A DNA stretch of 64,000 nucleotides from Thalassobaculum fulvum (lineage in GTDB: Bacteria; Pseudomonadota; Alphaproteobacteria; Thalassobaculales; Thalassobaculaceae), in assembly GCF_014652915.1 (NCBI RefSeq), contig NZ_BMZS01000010.1, forward strand, positions 270,438 to 334,437. Direction: 5' to 3'. Under the pieces are notes generated by a model. The model was not told where the DNA came from. It saw only the letters and a program-made list of their open reading frames with translations, and did no database searches. Positions 29,974-39,954 of this stretch are shown in pieces (positions within the stretch are counted from its first letter, which is position 1; every line of letters begins with the position of its first letter). The position numbers and the translations under genes were made by a program.

Positions 29974-30101
29974 CTGGGCCCCCCGATCTCGCGCGGTGAG
30001 GCGTCCTGCCCCACCTTGGTATGTCGACCGTTCTTCCTAGATGGAAACGGTAGCACAGCGGGGCGCCGCATCAACCGGCGTCCGACGTTCAGTTCGCAGG
30101 G

Positions 30102-31535
<1,434 letters not shown>

Positions 31536-31545
31536 ACTGCCGTCC

Positions 31546-32838
31546 ATGAGCCTGTTCGAGACCCAGGCGCCGCGGCCGCTCGCCGACCGGCTTCGCCCCA
31601 ACCGCATCGACGAAGTGGTCGGGCAGGACCATCTGCTCGGTCCCGAGGGGCCGATCGGCCGGATGTTGGCCAAGGGCCGGCTGGCATCGTGCATCCTGTG
31701 GGGACCGCCGGGCTGCGGCAAGACCACCATCGCCCGGTTGCTGGCCGAGCACACCGACCTGGAGTTCGTGCCGCTGTCGGCGGTGTTCTCCGGCGTCGCC
31801 GACCTGAAGAAGCAGTTCGAGGCGGCGCGCGGGCGGCGGGCCGGCGGCCGCGGCACCCTGCTGTTCGTCGACGAGGTGCACCGCTTCAACCGGGCCCAGC
31901 AGGACGGCTTCCTGCCGGTGGTCGAGGACGGCACCATCACCCTGGTCGGGGCGACCACCGAGAACCCGTCCTTCGAGCTGAACGCCGCATTGCTGTCGCG
32001 GGCCCAAGTGTTCGTGCTGCGCCGGCTGGACGACGCCGCCCTGGAGAAGCTGCTGGCCCGTGCCGAGGCGACCGAGGGTCGCAAGCTGCCGGTCACCGAG
32101 GACGGAAGGGCGGCGCTGCGGGCGATGGCCGACGGCGACGGCCGGTTCCTGCTGAACCTGGCGGAAGAGGTGTTCGCGTTGCAGCCGAAGGCGCCGCTCG
32201 ACGCCGCCGGGGTGGCGGCCAACGTGCATCGCCGGGCACCGGTCTACGACAAGGACCGCGAGGAGCACTACAACCTGATCAGCGCGCTGCACAAATCGCT
32301 GCGCGGCTCCGATCCGGATGCCGGACTGTACTGGCTGGCCCGCATGCTGGCGGGCGGCGAGGACCCGGCCTACATCCTGCGCCGGCTGACCCGGTTCGCG
32401 GTCGAGGACGTCGGCCTCGCCGAGCCGCAGGCGGTGGCCCAGGCGATCGCCTGCTGGGAGACCTACGACCGGCTCGGCTCGCCGGAGGGCGACCTGGCGA
32501 TCAGCCAGCTCGTGGTGTTCCTGGCGACCGCGCCGAAGTCGAACGCCGCCTACAAGGCGCACGGGGCGGCGGCGCGGGCGGCCCGCCAGACCGGCTCGCT
32601 GATGCCGCCGGCCCACATCCTGAACGCCCCGACCAGGCTGATGCAGGACATCGGCTACGGCGCCGGCTACGCCTACGACCACGATGCCGAGGAAGGCTTC
32701 TCGGGCCAGGACTACTTCCCCGAGGGCATGCCACGGCAGCGGTTCTACAACCCGGTCGAGCGCGGGTTCGAGCGCGAGATCCGCAAGCGGCTCGACTACT
32801 TCGATCGGCTGCGGGCGAAACGCCGGGGCGAGGAATGA
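31546..32838 (+). CDS. rarA: replication-associated recombination protein RarA (MgsA), AAA ATPase
   Basis: RarA is a clamp-loader-like AAA+ ATPase acting at stalled replication forks. RPNRIDEVVGQDHLLGPEGPIGRML precedes Walker A GPPGCGKTT (residues 53-61). The Walker B VDEVHRFN, sensor GATTENPSFELN and the C-terminal tetramerisation region (KSLRGSDPDAGLYWLARML) are complete over 430 residues. The stop overlaps the next gene (ATGA), implying coupling. Confidence 0.95.
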   Translation: MSLFETQAPRPLADRLRPNRIDEVVGQDHLLGPEGPIGRMLAKGRLASCILWGPPGCGKTTIARLLAEHTDLEFVPLSAVFSGVADLKKQFEAARGRRAGGRGTLLFVDEVHRFNRAQQDGFLPVVEDGTITLVGATTENPSFELNAALLSRAQVFVLRRLDDAALEKLLARAEATEGRKLPVTEDGRAALRAMADGDGRFLLNLAEEVFALQPKAPLDAAGVAANVHRRAPVYDKDREEHYNLISALHKSLRGSDPDAGLYWLARMLAGGEDPAYILRRLTRFAVEDVGLAEPQAVAQAIACWETYDRLGSPEGDLAISQLVVFLATAPKSNAAYKAHGAAARAARQTGSLMPPAHILNAPTRLMQDIGYGAGYAYDHDAEEGFSGQDYFPEGMPRQRFYNPVERGFEREIRKRLDYFDRLRAKRRGEE

Positions 32839-33722
32839 CCGTTCCGCCCGGGTTCGACGCCTTTCTCGGGATCGACTGGTCGGGATCGAAGAGCCGCACG
32901 CTGAAGGGGATCCGGGTCGCCCGTTGCGAGCCGGGGAGCCGGGCGCCGCGGCTGGTCGACGGGCCGCGGCCCGGCGGGCTGTGGTGCCGCGCCGACGTCC
33001 TCGAGCACATCCTCGACCGCCGGCGGACCGGCGAGCGGCTGCTGGCCGGCTTCGACTTCGCCTTCGCCTACGCCCACCAGGACGCGGGAGCGTATTTCCC
33101 GGGCCTGGAGGGCGGGCCGGCGACGGCCGACGAGCTGTGGGCCTTCGTCGAGCGTCACGCGGCCGGCCGCGAGGATCTGTACGGCGGCGCGCTGTACGAG
33201 GCCGGATCGCCGGTGGCGCACCACTACTGGCGGGCCGGGCCGCGTCCCGAAGGCTTCGTCGAGCGGCGCCGGCGGACCGAGCTGGCCTGCGGTGCGATCA
33301 CTTGGCCGCACCCGGTGTTCAAGTGCTTCTCGGCGGCCAATGTCGGGACCGGGTCGCTGGCCGGGATGCGGCTGCTGCACCGTCTCGCCGAGCGGGCCGC
33401 GGTCTGGCCGTTCGAGGCTCCGGCCGCCCTGACGGTCGTCGAGATCTTCCCCAGGCTGTACGTGCGGCGTGCCGGGGTGAACCCGGGCCGCCTGTACGAG
33501 CGGCCGGCCGACGTCGACGCGGTGCTCGCCGCCCATGGCAGCGCCGCCTATGCCGGCCCGCCGCTGGATACCGAGGACAAGGCCGACGCCGTACTGTCGG
33601 CGGCGGCGCTCCGGCATCTCGCGAGCGCGCCCGGCGTGTGGTCGGCACCGGCATCCGAGCCGGCGTCGCGGCGGGAAGGCTGGATATTCGGCGTGGAGTC
33701 GGCTAATCCGGGCGCGCCATGA
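32835..33722 (+). CDS. predicted RNase H-fold protein (DUF429-like)
   Basis: Function unknown. The 295 residues show the pattern of an RNase H-like fold: a first strand with Asp (FLGIDWSGS, about 10-18), GFDFAF, an acidic strand VVEIFPRLY, and a final acidic helix TEDKADAVLSAAALR. These resemble the acidic positions of DUF429-type predicted nucleases, but no experiment-backed family is recognised, so nuclease activity is only an inference. It overlaps rarA upstream and crcB downstream by 4 nt each, so it is probably cotranslated with a fork-repair protein. Confidence 0.75.
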   Translation: MTVPPGFDAFLGIDWSGSKSRTLKGIRVARCEPGSRAPRLVDGPRPGGLWCRADVLEHILDRRRTGERLLAGFDFAFAYAHQDAGAYFPGLEGGPATADELWAFVERHAAGREDLYGGALYEAGSPVAHHYWRAGPRPEGFVERRRRTELACGAITWPHPVFKCFSAANVGTGSLAGMRLLHRLAERAAVWPFEAPAALTVVEIFPRLYVRRAGVNPGRLYERPADVDAVLAAHGSAAYAGPPLDTEDKADAVLSAAALRHLASAPGVWSAPASEPASRREGWIFGVESANPGAP

Positions 33723-34099
33723 AGATGCTTCTCGCGGTCGCGCTCGGCGGTGCCATCGGTGCCGTTGCCCGCTACAAGTCAATCGGCTGGATCAGCCATC
33801 TCGCAGGCCACGGCTTCCCGTGGGGAACGTTGGCCGTCAACGTGGGTGGCTCGTTCCTGATGGGCGCGCTGATCGAGGCCGGGGCGCTGCGGCAGTTCCT
33901 GACGCCCGAGATGCGGGCGTTCCTGGCGGTCGGAACCCTCGGCGCCTTCACCACCTTCTCCAGTTTCGCCCTCGACGTCGCAGTGCTGTGGGAGCGCGGT
34001 GAGGCGGGGGCCACGGCGGTCTACGTGGCCGCGTCCACGGCGTTGTCGATCCTGGCGCTGTTCGCCGGGCTCTGGGCGGTCAGGCAGGTGCTGGCATGA
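33719..34099 (+). CDS. crcB: fluoride exporter CrcB/Fluc
   Basis: Fluc channels export fluoride as dual-topology dimers in the inner membrane. The 126 residues contain four hydrophobic segments, the conserved WGTLAVNVGGSFLMG and the pore motif GTLGAFTTFSSF. ATG 33719 overlaps the previous stop; the end overlaps rluC by 4 nt. No fluoride riboswitch is seen, as expected inside an operon. Confidence 0.95.
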   Translation: MKMLLAVALGGAIGAVARYKSIGWISHLAGHGFPWGTLAVNVGGSFLMGALIEAGALRQFLTPEMRAFLAVGTLGAFTTFSSFALDVAVLWERGEAGATAVYVAASTALSILALFAGLWAVRQVLA

Positions 34100-35103
34100 A
34101 GACGGTCGAGACCCGGGTGGTCGAGCCCGACGACGCCGACCAGCGGCTGGACCGCTGGTTCAAGCGGCATTTCCCGGGCGTCGGTCACGGACACCTGGCC
34201 AAGCTGCTGCGCACCGGCCAGGTCCGGGTCGACGGCAAGCGCGCGAAGGCCAACCAGCGCCTGGAGGCCGGTCAGTCGGTCCGGATCCCGCCGATGGACG
34301 AGGCGCCGGCACCGGAGGTCAGGCCGGCCCGGGCGGCGCCGAAGGTCGACGACGAACTGGTCGAGCGCCTGAAGCGGGCGGTGCTGTACCGCGACCGCGA
34401 CGTGCTGGCGATCAACAAGCCGGCCGGGCTCGCGACCCAGGGCGGCTCCGGCATTACCAGCCATGTCGACGGCGCGCTGGACGGGCTGAAGTTCGACGCC
34501 AGGGAGCGGCCGCGGCTGGTGCACCGGCTCGACAAGGACACCTCCGGCGTCCTGCTGCTGGGCCGCAGCCAGCAGGCGGCGCGGCGGCTCGCCGAGGCGT
34601 TCCGCGCCAAGTCGGCGATGAAGATCTACTGGGCGCTGGTGGTCGGCGAGCCGCGGCCGTCGGCCGGCACCATCGAGGGCGCCATCGCCAAGCTGCCCGG
34701 ACGGGCCGGCGAGAAGATGGCGATCGACCCGGAGACCGGCAAGCGCGCCGTGACCCGCTACGCCATCGTCGAGCGGCTGGGCGGCAAGGTCACCTGGGTG
34801 GCGCTGTTCCCGGTGACCGGGCGCACCCACCAGCTGCGCGTCCACATGGCCGAGCTCGGCACGCCGATCCTCGGCGACGGCAAGTACGGCGGGGCGGACG
34901 CGTTCCTGCAGGGCGAGGGGGTCAGCCGCAAGCTGCACCTGCACGCCCGCGCCATCCGGATCCCCGGCATGGATGGCAACAGCGGGGGCGGCCGACCGCT
35001 GGAGATCACAGCACCGCTGGACGACCACATGAAACGGTCCTGGAAGTTCTTCGGTCTCGACGAAGCGGCCGGCCGCGACCCGTTCGAGCCGTTCGAGGAG
35101 TGA
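34096..35103 (+). CDS. RluC/RluD-type 23S rRNA pseudouridine synthase
   Basis: Converts specific uridines in 23S rRNA to pseudouridine. The N-terminal S4-like domain (DQRLDRWFKRHFPGVGHGHLAKLLRTGQVRVDGKRAK, about 16-52) is followed by a catalytic domain with RLVHRLDKDTSGVLLLGR, whose Asp is the nucleophile, and GRTHQLRVHMAELGTPILGDGKYG. At 335 residues it fits RluC best, but RluD-type specificity cannot be excluded from sequence. Confidence 0.92.
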   Translation: MKTVETRVVEPDDADQRLDRWFKRHFPGVGHGHLAKLLRTGQVRVDGKRAKANQRLEAGQSVRIPPMDEAPAPEVRPARAAPKVDDELVERLKRAVLYRDRDVLAINKPAGLATQGGSGITSHVDGALDGLKFDARERPRLVHRLDKDTSGVLLLGRSQQAARRLAEAFRAKSAMKIYWALVVGEPRPSAGTIEGAIAKLPGRAGEKMAIDPETGKRAVTRYAIVERLGGKVTWVALFPVTGRTHQLRVHMAELGTPILGDGKYGGADAFLQGEGVSRKLHLHARAIRIPGMDGNSGGGRPLEITAPLDDHMKRSWKFFGLDEAAGRDPFEPFEE

Positions 35104-35107
35104 GTCG

Positions 35108-35779
35108 ATGAGCGACCTCAGGCTCTGCGCCCTGGACCTGGACGGGACGCTGATCGACAGCCAGCACCACATCGTGGCGGCGATGAGCAGCGCGTTCCGC
35201 GCCGAAGGCCTGCCGCCGGCGAGTGCGGCGAAGGTCCGCGAGGTGGTCGGCCTACCGCTCGACCAGGCGATCCGCCAGCTGGCGCCGCAGGTCCGCGGGC
35301 TGCAGCTCGAGCGGGTCGGGCAGGCCTATCGCGACGCCTATTTCGACGCCAAGGAGGCCGACAGCGCCGCCGAGCCGCTGATGCCCGGCGCCCGGGCCGC
35401 GCTCGACGCGCTGGAGGAGGCCGGCTGGCTGCTGGCGGTGGTCACCGGCAAGGGCCGGCGCGGCCTGCACGACGTGCTCGACGCGCACGGCCTGCTGGCG
35501 CGTTTCGTGGTGCTGAAGTCGGCCGACGACGGTCCGGGCAAGCCGGACCCGACGCTGCTGCTGGACGCTGTCCGCGAGGCCGGGTCCAGCCCCGGCCGGG
35601 CGGTGATGGTCGGCGACACCGTGTTCGACATGGGCATGGCGCGCCGCGCCCGGGTTGCGGGCATCGCGGTCACCTGGGGCTATCATGACCTCGCGCTGCT
35701 GGAGACCGAGCGCCCGGCCGCGGTGATCGACCGCTTCGAGGATCTCCTGGGAGCGGCGGACCGGCTGGTCCCGGTCTGA
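35108..35779 (+). CDS. HAD-family hydrolase (phosphoglycolate phosphatase-like)
   Basis: A haloacid-dehalogenase phosphatase. Motif I is LDLDGTLIDS (residues about 9-18, nucleophile Asp10 in this numbering), motif II is VVTGK, motif III K in GPGKPDP, and motif IV GDTVFDMGMARRA. The cap sequence lies between motifs I and II. Substrate is not determinable; Gph-like 2-phosphoglycolate phosphatase is one possibility. It follows rluC by 4 nt, an arrangement frequent in alphaproteobacteria. Confidence 0.88.
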   Translation: MSDLRLCALDLDGTLIDSQHHIVAAMSSAFRAEGLPPASAAKVREVVGLPLDQAIRQLAPQVRGLQLERVGQAYRDAYFDAKEADSAAEPLMPGARAALDALEEAGWLLAVVTGKGRRGLHDVLDAHGLLARFVVLKSADDGPGKPDPTLLLDAVREAGSSPGRAVMVGDTVFDMGMARRARVAGIAVTWGYHDLALLETERPAAVIDRFEDLLGAADRLVPV

Positions 35780-35799
35780 ACGACACGAAGGAGGACGCC

Positions 35800-37653
35800 A
35801 TGCGCCGTCTACGCTGGCTCTCGGTCGCGGCCGCCGCCCTCGCGGTCCTGGTCGTCGGTGCCGTCGTGTTCGTCGCAACGCTGGACCTGAACGCCTACAA
35901 GGGCGATGTGCAGGCTGCGATGGAGGGGGCGACCGGCCGCAAGGTCGAGATCGCCGGACCGCTGGCGCTCGAATGGACGCCGGGCCCCAGCCTGGCCGCA
36001 TCCGGCGTTACCGTGGCCAACGCCGACTGGGGCTCCGAGCCCGCCATGGCGACGGTCGGCGAGTTGACGGTGAACGTCGCGCTGCTGCCGCTGATCGGCG
36101 GCCGCGTCGAGATCCGGCGGCTGGCGCTGTCCGACGTCCGGGTGCTGCTTGAGCGTGACGCCGAGGGCGCCGGGAACTGGGCGCTCGGCGGATCGTCGGC
36201 CGGCGGGAGCGGCGGCGCGCCCGACATCGCGCAGGCCGAGCTCAGCGAGGTGGTCGTGGTCTGGAAGCCGGGGCCGAAGGCGCCGGAGAAGACCTATCGC
36301 CTCGACCGGCTGTCGCTCGAGCCAGGCAAGGGTGGCGGTCTCGCCGTCGCCGGCAAGGCCGAGCTGGACGGCGAGAAGCTGGAACTGACCGGGACTCTGC
36401 CGTCGCCGGCCGACCTGACCCGGGCGGGCGCGGGCCTGCCGCTGGACGTCAAGGGAACCCTCGGCGGCAGGGCGTTCGCGGTGGCGGCGGCTATGAGCGT
36501 GGAGCCCGGCCCCGGCGGTGCGCCCGGCCGGGTCGTTGCCGAACAGCTCAAGCTGTCGTTCGGCGAGCTGTCGGCGACCGGCGGGCTGTCGGCGGATCTC
36601 GGAGGCAAGCGGCCGCGTATCGACGGGGAACTGCAGGCCGGCGTGGTCGACCTGGGCGTTCTTGGCGCCGGCAAGGATGCCGGCGGCGGCGGCAGTGCCG
36701 CCGACCCGCTCGACACGCCGCTGCCGTTCGACCTGCTGACCGCCGCCGACGGCAAGCTGGACCTGAAGGTCGACCGGCTGATCGCCGGCGGCCTGGCGGT
36801 CGACGGCCTGGCCGCCACCGCCACGCTGGCCGGCGGCGTGCTCACGGCCGATCCGGTCGCCGGCACGGTCGCCCAGGGCCCGCTGTCCGGCCGGCTGGAA
36901 CTCGACGCCCGCAAGGCCCCGGCCCGGCTGGTGATCGCCGGGACCGCCAGCGGCATGGACATGGGCACGGTCTATCGCGCGCTGATGGACGAGGCGCTGG
37001 TCGAAGGTCGCGGCGACGCGCTGCTCGACCTGCGCGGCTCCGGCAACACGCCGAAGGCGCTGCTCGGCACCAGCCAGGGTGTCGCCCGGCTGATCGTCCA
37101 CGAAGGGGTGATCCTGAACCGCTACTGGGAGCTGATCGCCGAGGACGTGGCGACCCGGTTCCTGCCGTTCGTGAAGGAAGAGGACCGCGGCCGGCTGAAC
37201 TGCCTGGTCGGCCGGTTCGACATCCAGAAGGGCATCGCCGACGCCACCGTCCTGATGGTCGACAGCGAGCGGGTCACGGTGGCCGGCGAGGGGACCGTCG
37301 ACCTGGCGGCGCAGACCGTCGACATGCGGCTGGTGCCGCGCCCGAAGGACCCGAGCCTGTTCAGCCTGGCGACCCCGATCCTGCTGACCGGGCCGCTGGC
37401 CGACCCGCGCCCGGCGCCCGACCCGGTGGCGGTCGCCAAGGGACTGGGCAGCATGTTCGTCGGTACCGCGCTCGGACCGGTCGGCCTGCTGCTCCCGTTC
37501 CTGTCCACCGGCAGTGCCGACAAGCCATGCCCGGAGGCGATCGCCGCTGCCGAGGGCAGGCTCGGAAAGACCTCCGGGAAGCGTTCGAGAGAACAGGATA
37601 AACCGGGTGGTATCAAAGGTTTGTTCGACGATATTCGCAAGGCGATCGAATAG
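35800..37653 (+). CDS. AsmA-family envelope protein
   Basis: AsmA-like proteins are membrane-anchored, periplasmic beta-rich proteins linked to lipid transport to the outer membrane. The N terminus has a positively charged start and one hydrophobic helix (LSVAAAALAVLVVGAVVFVAT, about 6-26), then LDLNAYKGDVQAAMEGATGRKVEIAGPL, the AsmA opening. The C-terminal part (ADATVLMVDSERVTVAGEGTVDLAAQTVDMRLVP) matches the AsmA repeat region. 617 residues, shorter than the larger TamB-type relatives. Spacing is 20 nt from the HAD gene and 2 nt to atp12. Confidence 0.87.
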   Translation: MRRLRWLSVAAAALAVLVVGAVVFVATLDLNAYKGDVQAAMEGATGRKVEIAGPLALEWTPGPSLAASGVTVANADWGSEPAMATVGELTVNVALLPLIGGRVEIRRLALSDVRVLLERDAEGAGNWALGGSSAGGSGGAPDIAQAELSEVVVVWKPGPKAPEKTYRLDRLSLEPGKGGGLAVAGKAELDGEKLELTGTLPSPADLTRAGAGLPLDVKGTLGGRAFAVAAAMSVEPGPGGAPGRVVAEQLKLSFGELSATGGLSADLGGKRPRIDGELQAGVVDLGVLGAGKDAGGGGSAADPLDTPLPFDLLTAADGKLDLKVDRLIAGGLAVDGLAATATLAGGVLTADPVAGTVAQGPLSGRLELDARKAPARLVIAGTASGMDMGTVYRALMDEALVEGRGDALLDLRGSGNTPKALLGTSQGVARLIVHEGVILNRYWELIAEDVATRFLPFVKEEDRGRLNCLVGRFDIQKGIADATVLMVDSERVTVAGEGTVDLAAQTVDMRLVPRPKDPSLFSLATPILLTGPLADPRPAPDPVAVAKGLGSMFVGTALGPVGLLLPFLSTGSADKPCPEAIAAAEGRLGKTSGKRSREQDKPGGIKGLFDDIRKAIE

Positions 37654-37655
37654 AG

Positions 37656-38360
37656 ATGAAGCGGATCTACAAGACGGTAGCGGTCGCCCCGACCGATGAC
37701 GGAGCCGGGTTCTCGGTGTTGCTCGACGGCCGGCCGGTGCGCTCGCCGGGGCAGCGGCCGATGGCCGTGCCGGCCCGTGCCCTGGCCGACGCCATCGCTG
37801 GCGAGTGGGACGCCCAGGTCGAGAAGGTCGACGCCCGCTCGATGCCGCTGACCGGCTTCGCCGCCACCGTGATCGACCGGGTGTCGCCGCAGCGCGACTT
37901 CGTGGTGACCGAGCTGGCCGGCTACGGCGGGTCCGACCTGGTGTGCTACCTGGCCGACGATCCGGCCGAGTTGACGGCCCGGCAGGAGGCGGTCTGGGCA
38001 CCGTTGCGCGACTGGGCCGAGGCCGTCTTCGGGGCGCGCCTGCGGCCGACCGCCGGCATCATGCCGGTCAGCCAGGATGCAGACGCCTTGGCGGCGCTGC
38101 GCCGGGAGGTCGAGACGGTCGGCGACTGGGAACTGGCGTCGCTGCACACCCTGACCACGGTCACCGGGTCGCTGGTGCTCGGCCTGGCGGTGCTGCACGG
38201 CCGGCTCGACGCCGCGGCGGCCTACGCCGCGTCGGAGGTCGACGAGGCCTATCAGATCGAGAAGTGGGGCATGGACCGCGAGGCCGAGCAACGTCGCCGG
38301 GCGCGCCGCGCGGAGGTGGCGGAAGCCGCAAAATTCGTAGAGCTTTTGCGGGCGGGGTGA
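37656..38360 (+). CDS. ATP12-family F1-ATPase assembly chaperone
   Basis: In mitochondria ATP12 chaperones the F1 alpha subunit; the bacterial homologue is largely confined to alphaproteobacteria. The 234-residue product has the family segments [49 protein letters not shown], and [19 protein letters not shown]. Its presence helps place the organism. It begins 2 nt after the AsmA gene. Confidence 0.92.
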   Translation: MKRIYKTVAVAPTDDGAGFSVLLDGRPVRSPGQRPMAVPARALADAIAGEWDAQVEKVDARSMPLTGFAATVIDRVSPQRDFVVTELAGYGGSDLVCYLADDPAELTARQEAVWAPLRDWAEAVFGARLRPTAGIMPVSQDADALAALRREVETVGDWELASLHTLTTVTGSLVLGLAVLHGRLDAAAAYAASEVDEAYQIEKWGMDREAEQRRRARRAEVAEAAKFVELLRAG

Positions 38361-38395
38361 TATCCCCGCGACAAGATTTCCCAGGGAGGGCTTTG

Positions 38396-39928
38396 ATGCA
38401 GGACATCGTCGAGCGGCTCGAGGACATGCGCAACCGCGCCCGCATGGGCGGCGGCCAGAAGCGGATCGAGGCCCAGCATCAGAAGGGCAAGCTCTCGGCG
38501 CGCGAGCGCATCGACCTGCTGCTCGACGCCGGCTCCTTCGAGGAGTGGGACATGTTCGTCGAGCACCGCTCCTCGGATTTCGGCATGGCCGACCAGAAGG
38601 TGCCGGGCGACGGCGTGGTGATCGGCTGGGGCACCGTCAACGGCCGGCTGGTGTTCGTGTTCAGCCAGGACTTCACGGTGTTCGGCGGCTCGCTCTCCGA
38701 GGCCCATGCCGAGAAGATCTGCAAGGTCATGGACCAGGCCATGAAGGTCGGGGCCCCGGTGATCGGCCTGAACGACAGCGGCGGTGCCCGCATCCAGGAG
38801 GGCGTGGCCTCGCTCGGCGGCTATGCGGAGGTGTTCCAGCGCAACGTGATGGCCTCCGGCGTGGTGCCGCAGATCTCGATGATCATGGGGCCGTGCGCCG
38901 GCGGTGCGGTGTACTCGCCGGCCATGACCGACTTCATCTTCATGGTGAAGGACAGTTCCTACATGTTCGTCACCGGTCCCGACGTGGTGAAGACGGTGAC
39001 CCACGAGACCGTCACCCACGAGCAGCTCGGCGGTGCCGTCACCCACACCACCAAGTCGGGGGTGGCGGACCTGGCGTTCGAGAACGACGTCGAGGCGCTG
39101 CTGCAGCTTCGCCGGTTCATCGACTTCCTGCCGTCGTCGAACCGCGAGCAGCCGCCGGTGCGGCCGACCGCCGACGAGGCCGACCGGCCGGAGCCGTCAC
39201 TCGACACCCTGGTGCCGGCCAACCCGAACAAGCCCTACGACATGAAGGAGCTGATCCTGAAGGTCGTGGACGAGGGCGACTTCTTCGAGATCCAGCCCAG
39301 CTTCGCCGGCAACATCATCACCGGCTTCGCCCGCATGCAGGGCGCGACCGTCGGCATCGTCGCCAACCAGCCGATGGTGCTGGCCGGCTGCCTCGACATC
39401 GAGAGCGCCAAGAAGGCCGGCCGGTTCGTGCGGTTCTGCGACTGCTTCAACATCCCGATCGTCACCTTCGTCGACGTGCCGGGCTTCCTGCCGGGCACCA
39501 AGCAGGAGTACGGCGGCATCATCAAGCACGGGGCCAAGCTGCTGTTCGCCTATGCCGAGGCGACGGTGCCGAAGGTCACGGTGATCACCCGCAAGGCCTA
39601 TGGCGGCGCCTACGACGTCATGAGCTCGAAGCACCTGCGCGGCGACGTGAACTACGCCTGGCCGACCGCCGAGATCGCGGTCATGGGGCCGAAGGGCGCG
39701 GTCGAGATCATCTTCCGCGGCGACGCCGGCGACCCGGCCAAGATCGAGGCGCGCACCGAGGAATACCGCCAGAAGTTCGCCAACCCGTTCGTGGCGGCCT
39801 CGCGCGGCTACATCGACGACATCATCAAGCCGCGCAACACCCGCCGCCGCATCTGCCGGGCCCTCGCCATGCTGCGCGACAAGCAGCTCGAGAACCCGTG
39901 GAAGAAGCACGACAACATCCCGCTTTAA
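38396..39928 (+). CDS. pccB: propionyl-CoA carboxylase beta chain (carboxyltransferase)
   Basis: Transfers carboxyl from carboxybiotin to propionyl-CoA, making methylmalonyl-CoA. ATG 38396, with GGGAGGG 8-13 nt upstream, gives [43 protein letters not shown] and 510 residues, the standard length. Oxyanion-hole glycines appear in [18 protein letters not shown] and [16 protein letters not shown]. The C-terminal half has [34 protein letters not shown], the PccB signature, and ends [11 protein letters not shown]. It pairs with pccA 26 nt downstream. Confidence 0.96.
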   Translation: MQDIVERLEDMRNRARMGGGQKRIEAQHQKGKLSARERIDLLLDAGSFEEWDMFVEHRSSDFGMADQKVPGDGVVIGWGTVNGRLVFVFSQDFTVFGGSLSEAHAEKICKVMDQAMKVGAPVIGLNDSGGARIQEGVASLGGYAEVFQRNVMASGVVPQISMIMGPCAGGAVYSPAMTDFIFMVKDSSYMFVTGPDVVKTVTHETVTHEQLGGAVTHTTKSGVADLAFENDVEALLQLRRFIDFLPSSNREQPPVRPTADEADRPEPSLDTLVPANPNKPYDMKELILKVVDEGDFFEIQPSFAGNIITGFARMQGATVGIVANQPMVLAGCLDIESAKKAGRFVRFCDCFNIPIVTFVDVPGFLPGTKQEYGGIIKHGAKLLFAYAEATVPKVTVITRKAYGGAYDVMSSKHLRGDVNYAWPTAEIAVMGPKGAVEIIFRGDAGDPAKIEARTEEYRQKFANPFVAASRGYIDDIIKPRNTRRRICRALAMLRDKQLENPWKKHDNIPL

Positions 39929-39954
39929 GTGGCCGATCAGGGAGTTACGACGAG

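Noticed and set aside
33690..33718. A fluoride riboswitch before crcB
   Set aside because: crcB overlaps the preceding gene by 4 nt and no riboswitch-like pseudoknot sequence is visible in the coding region upstream.
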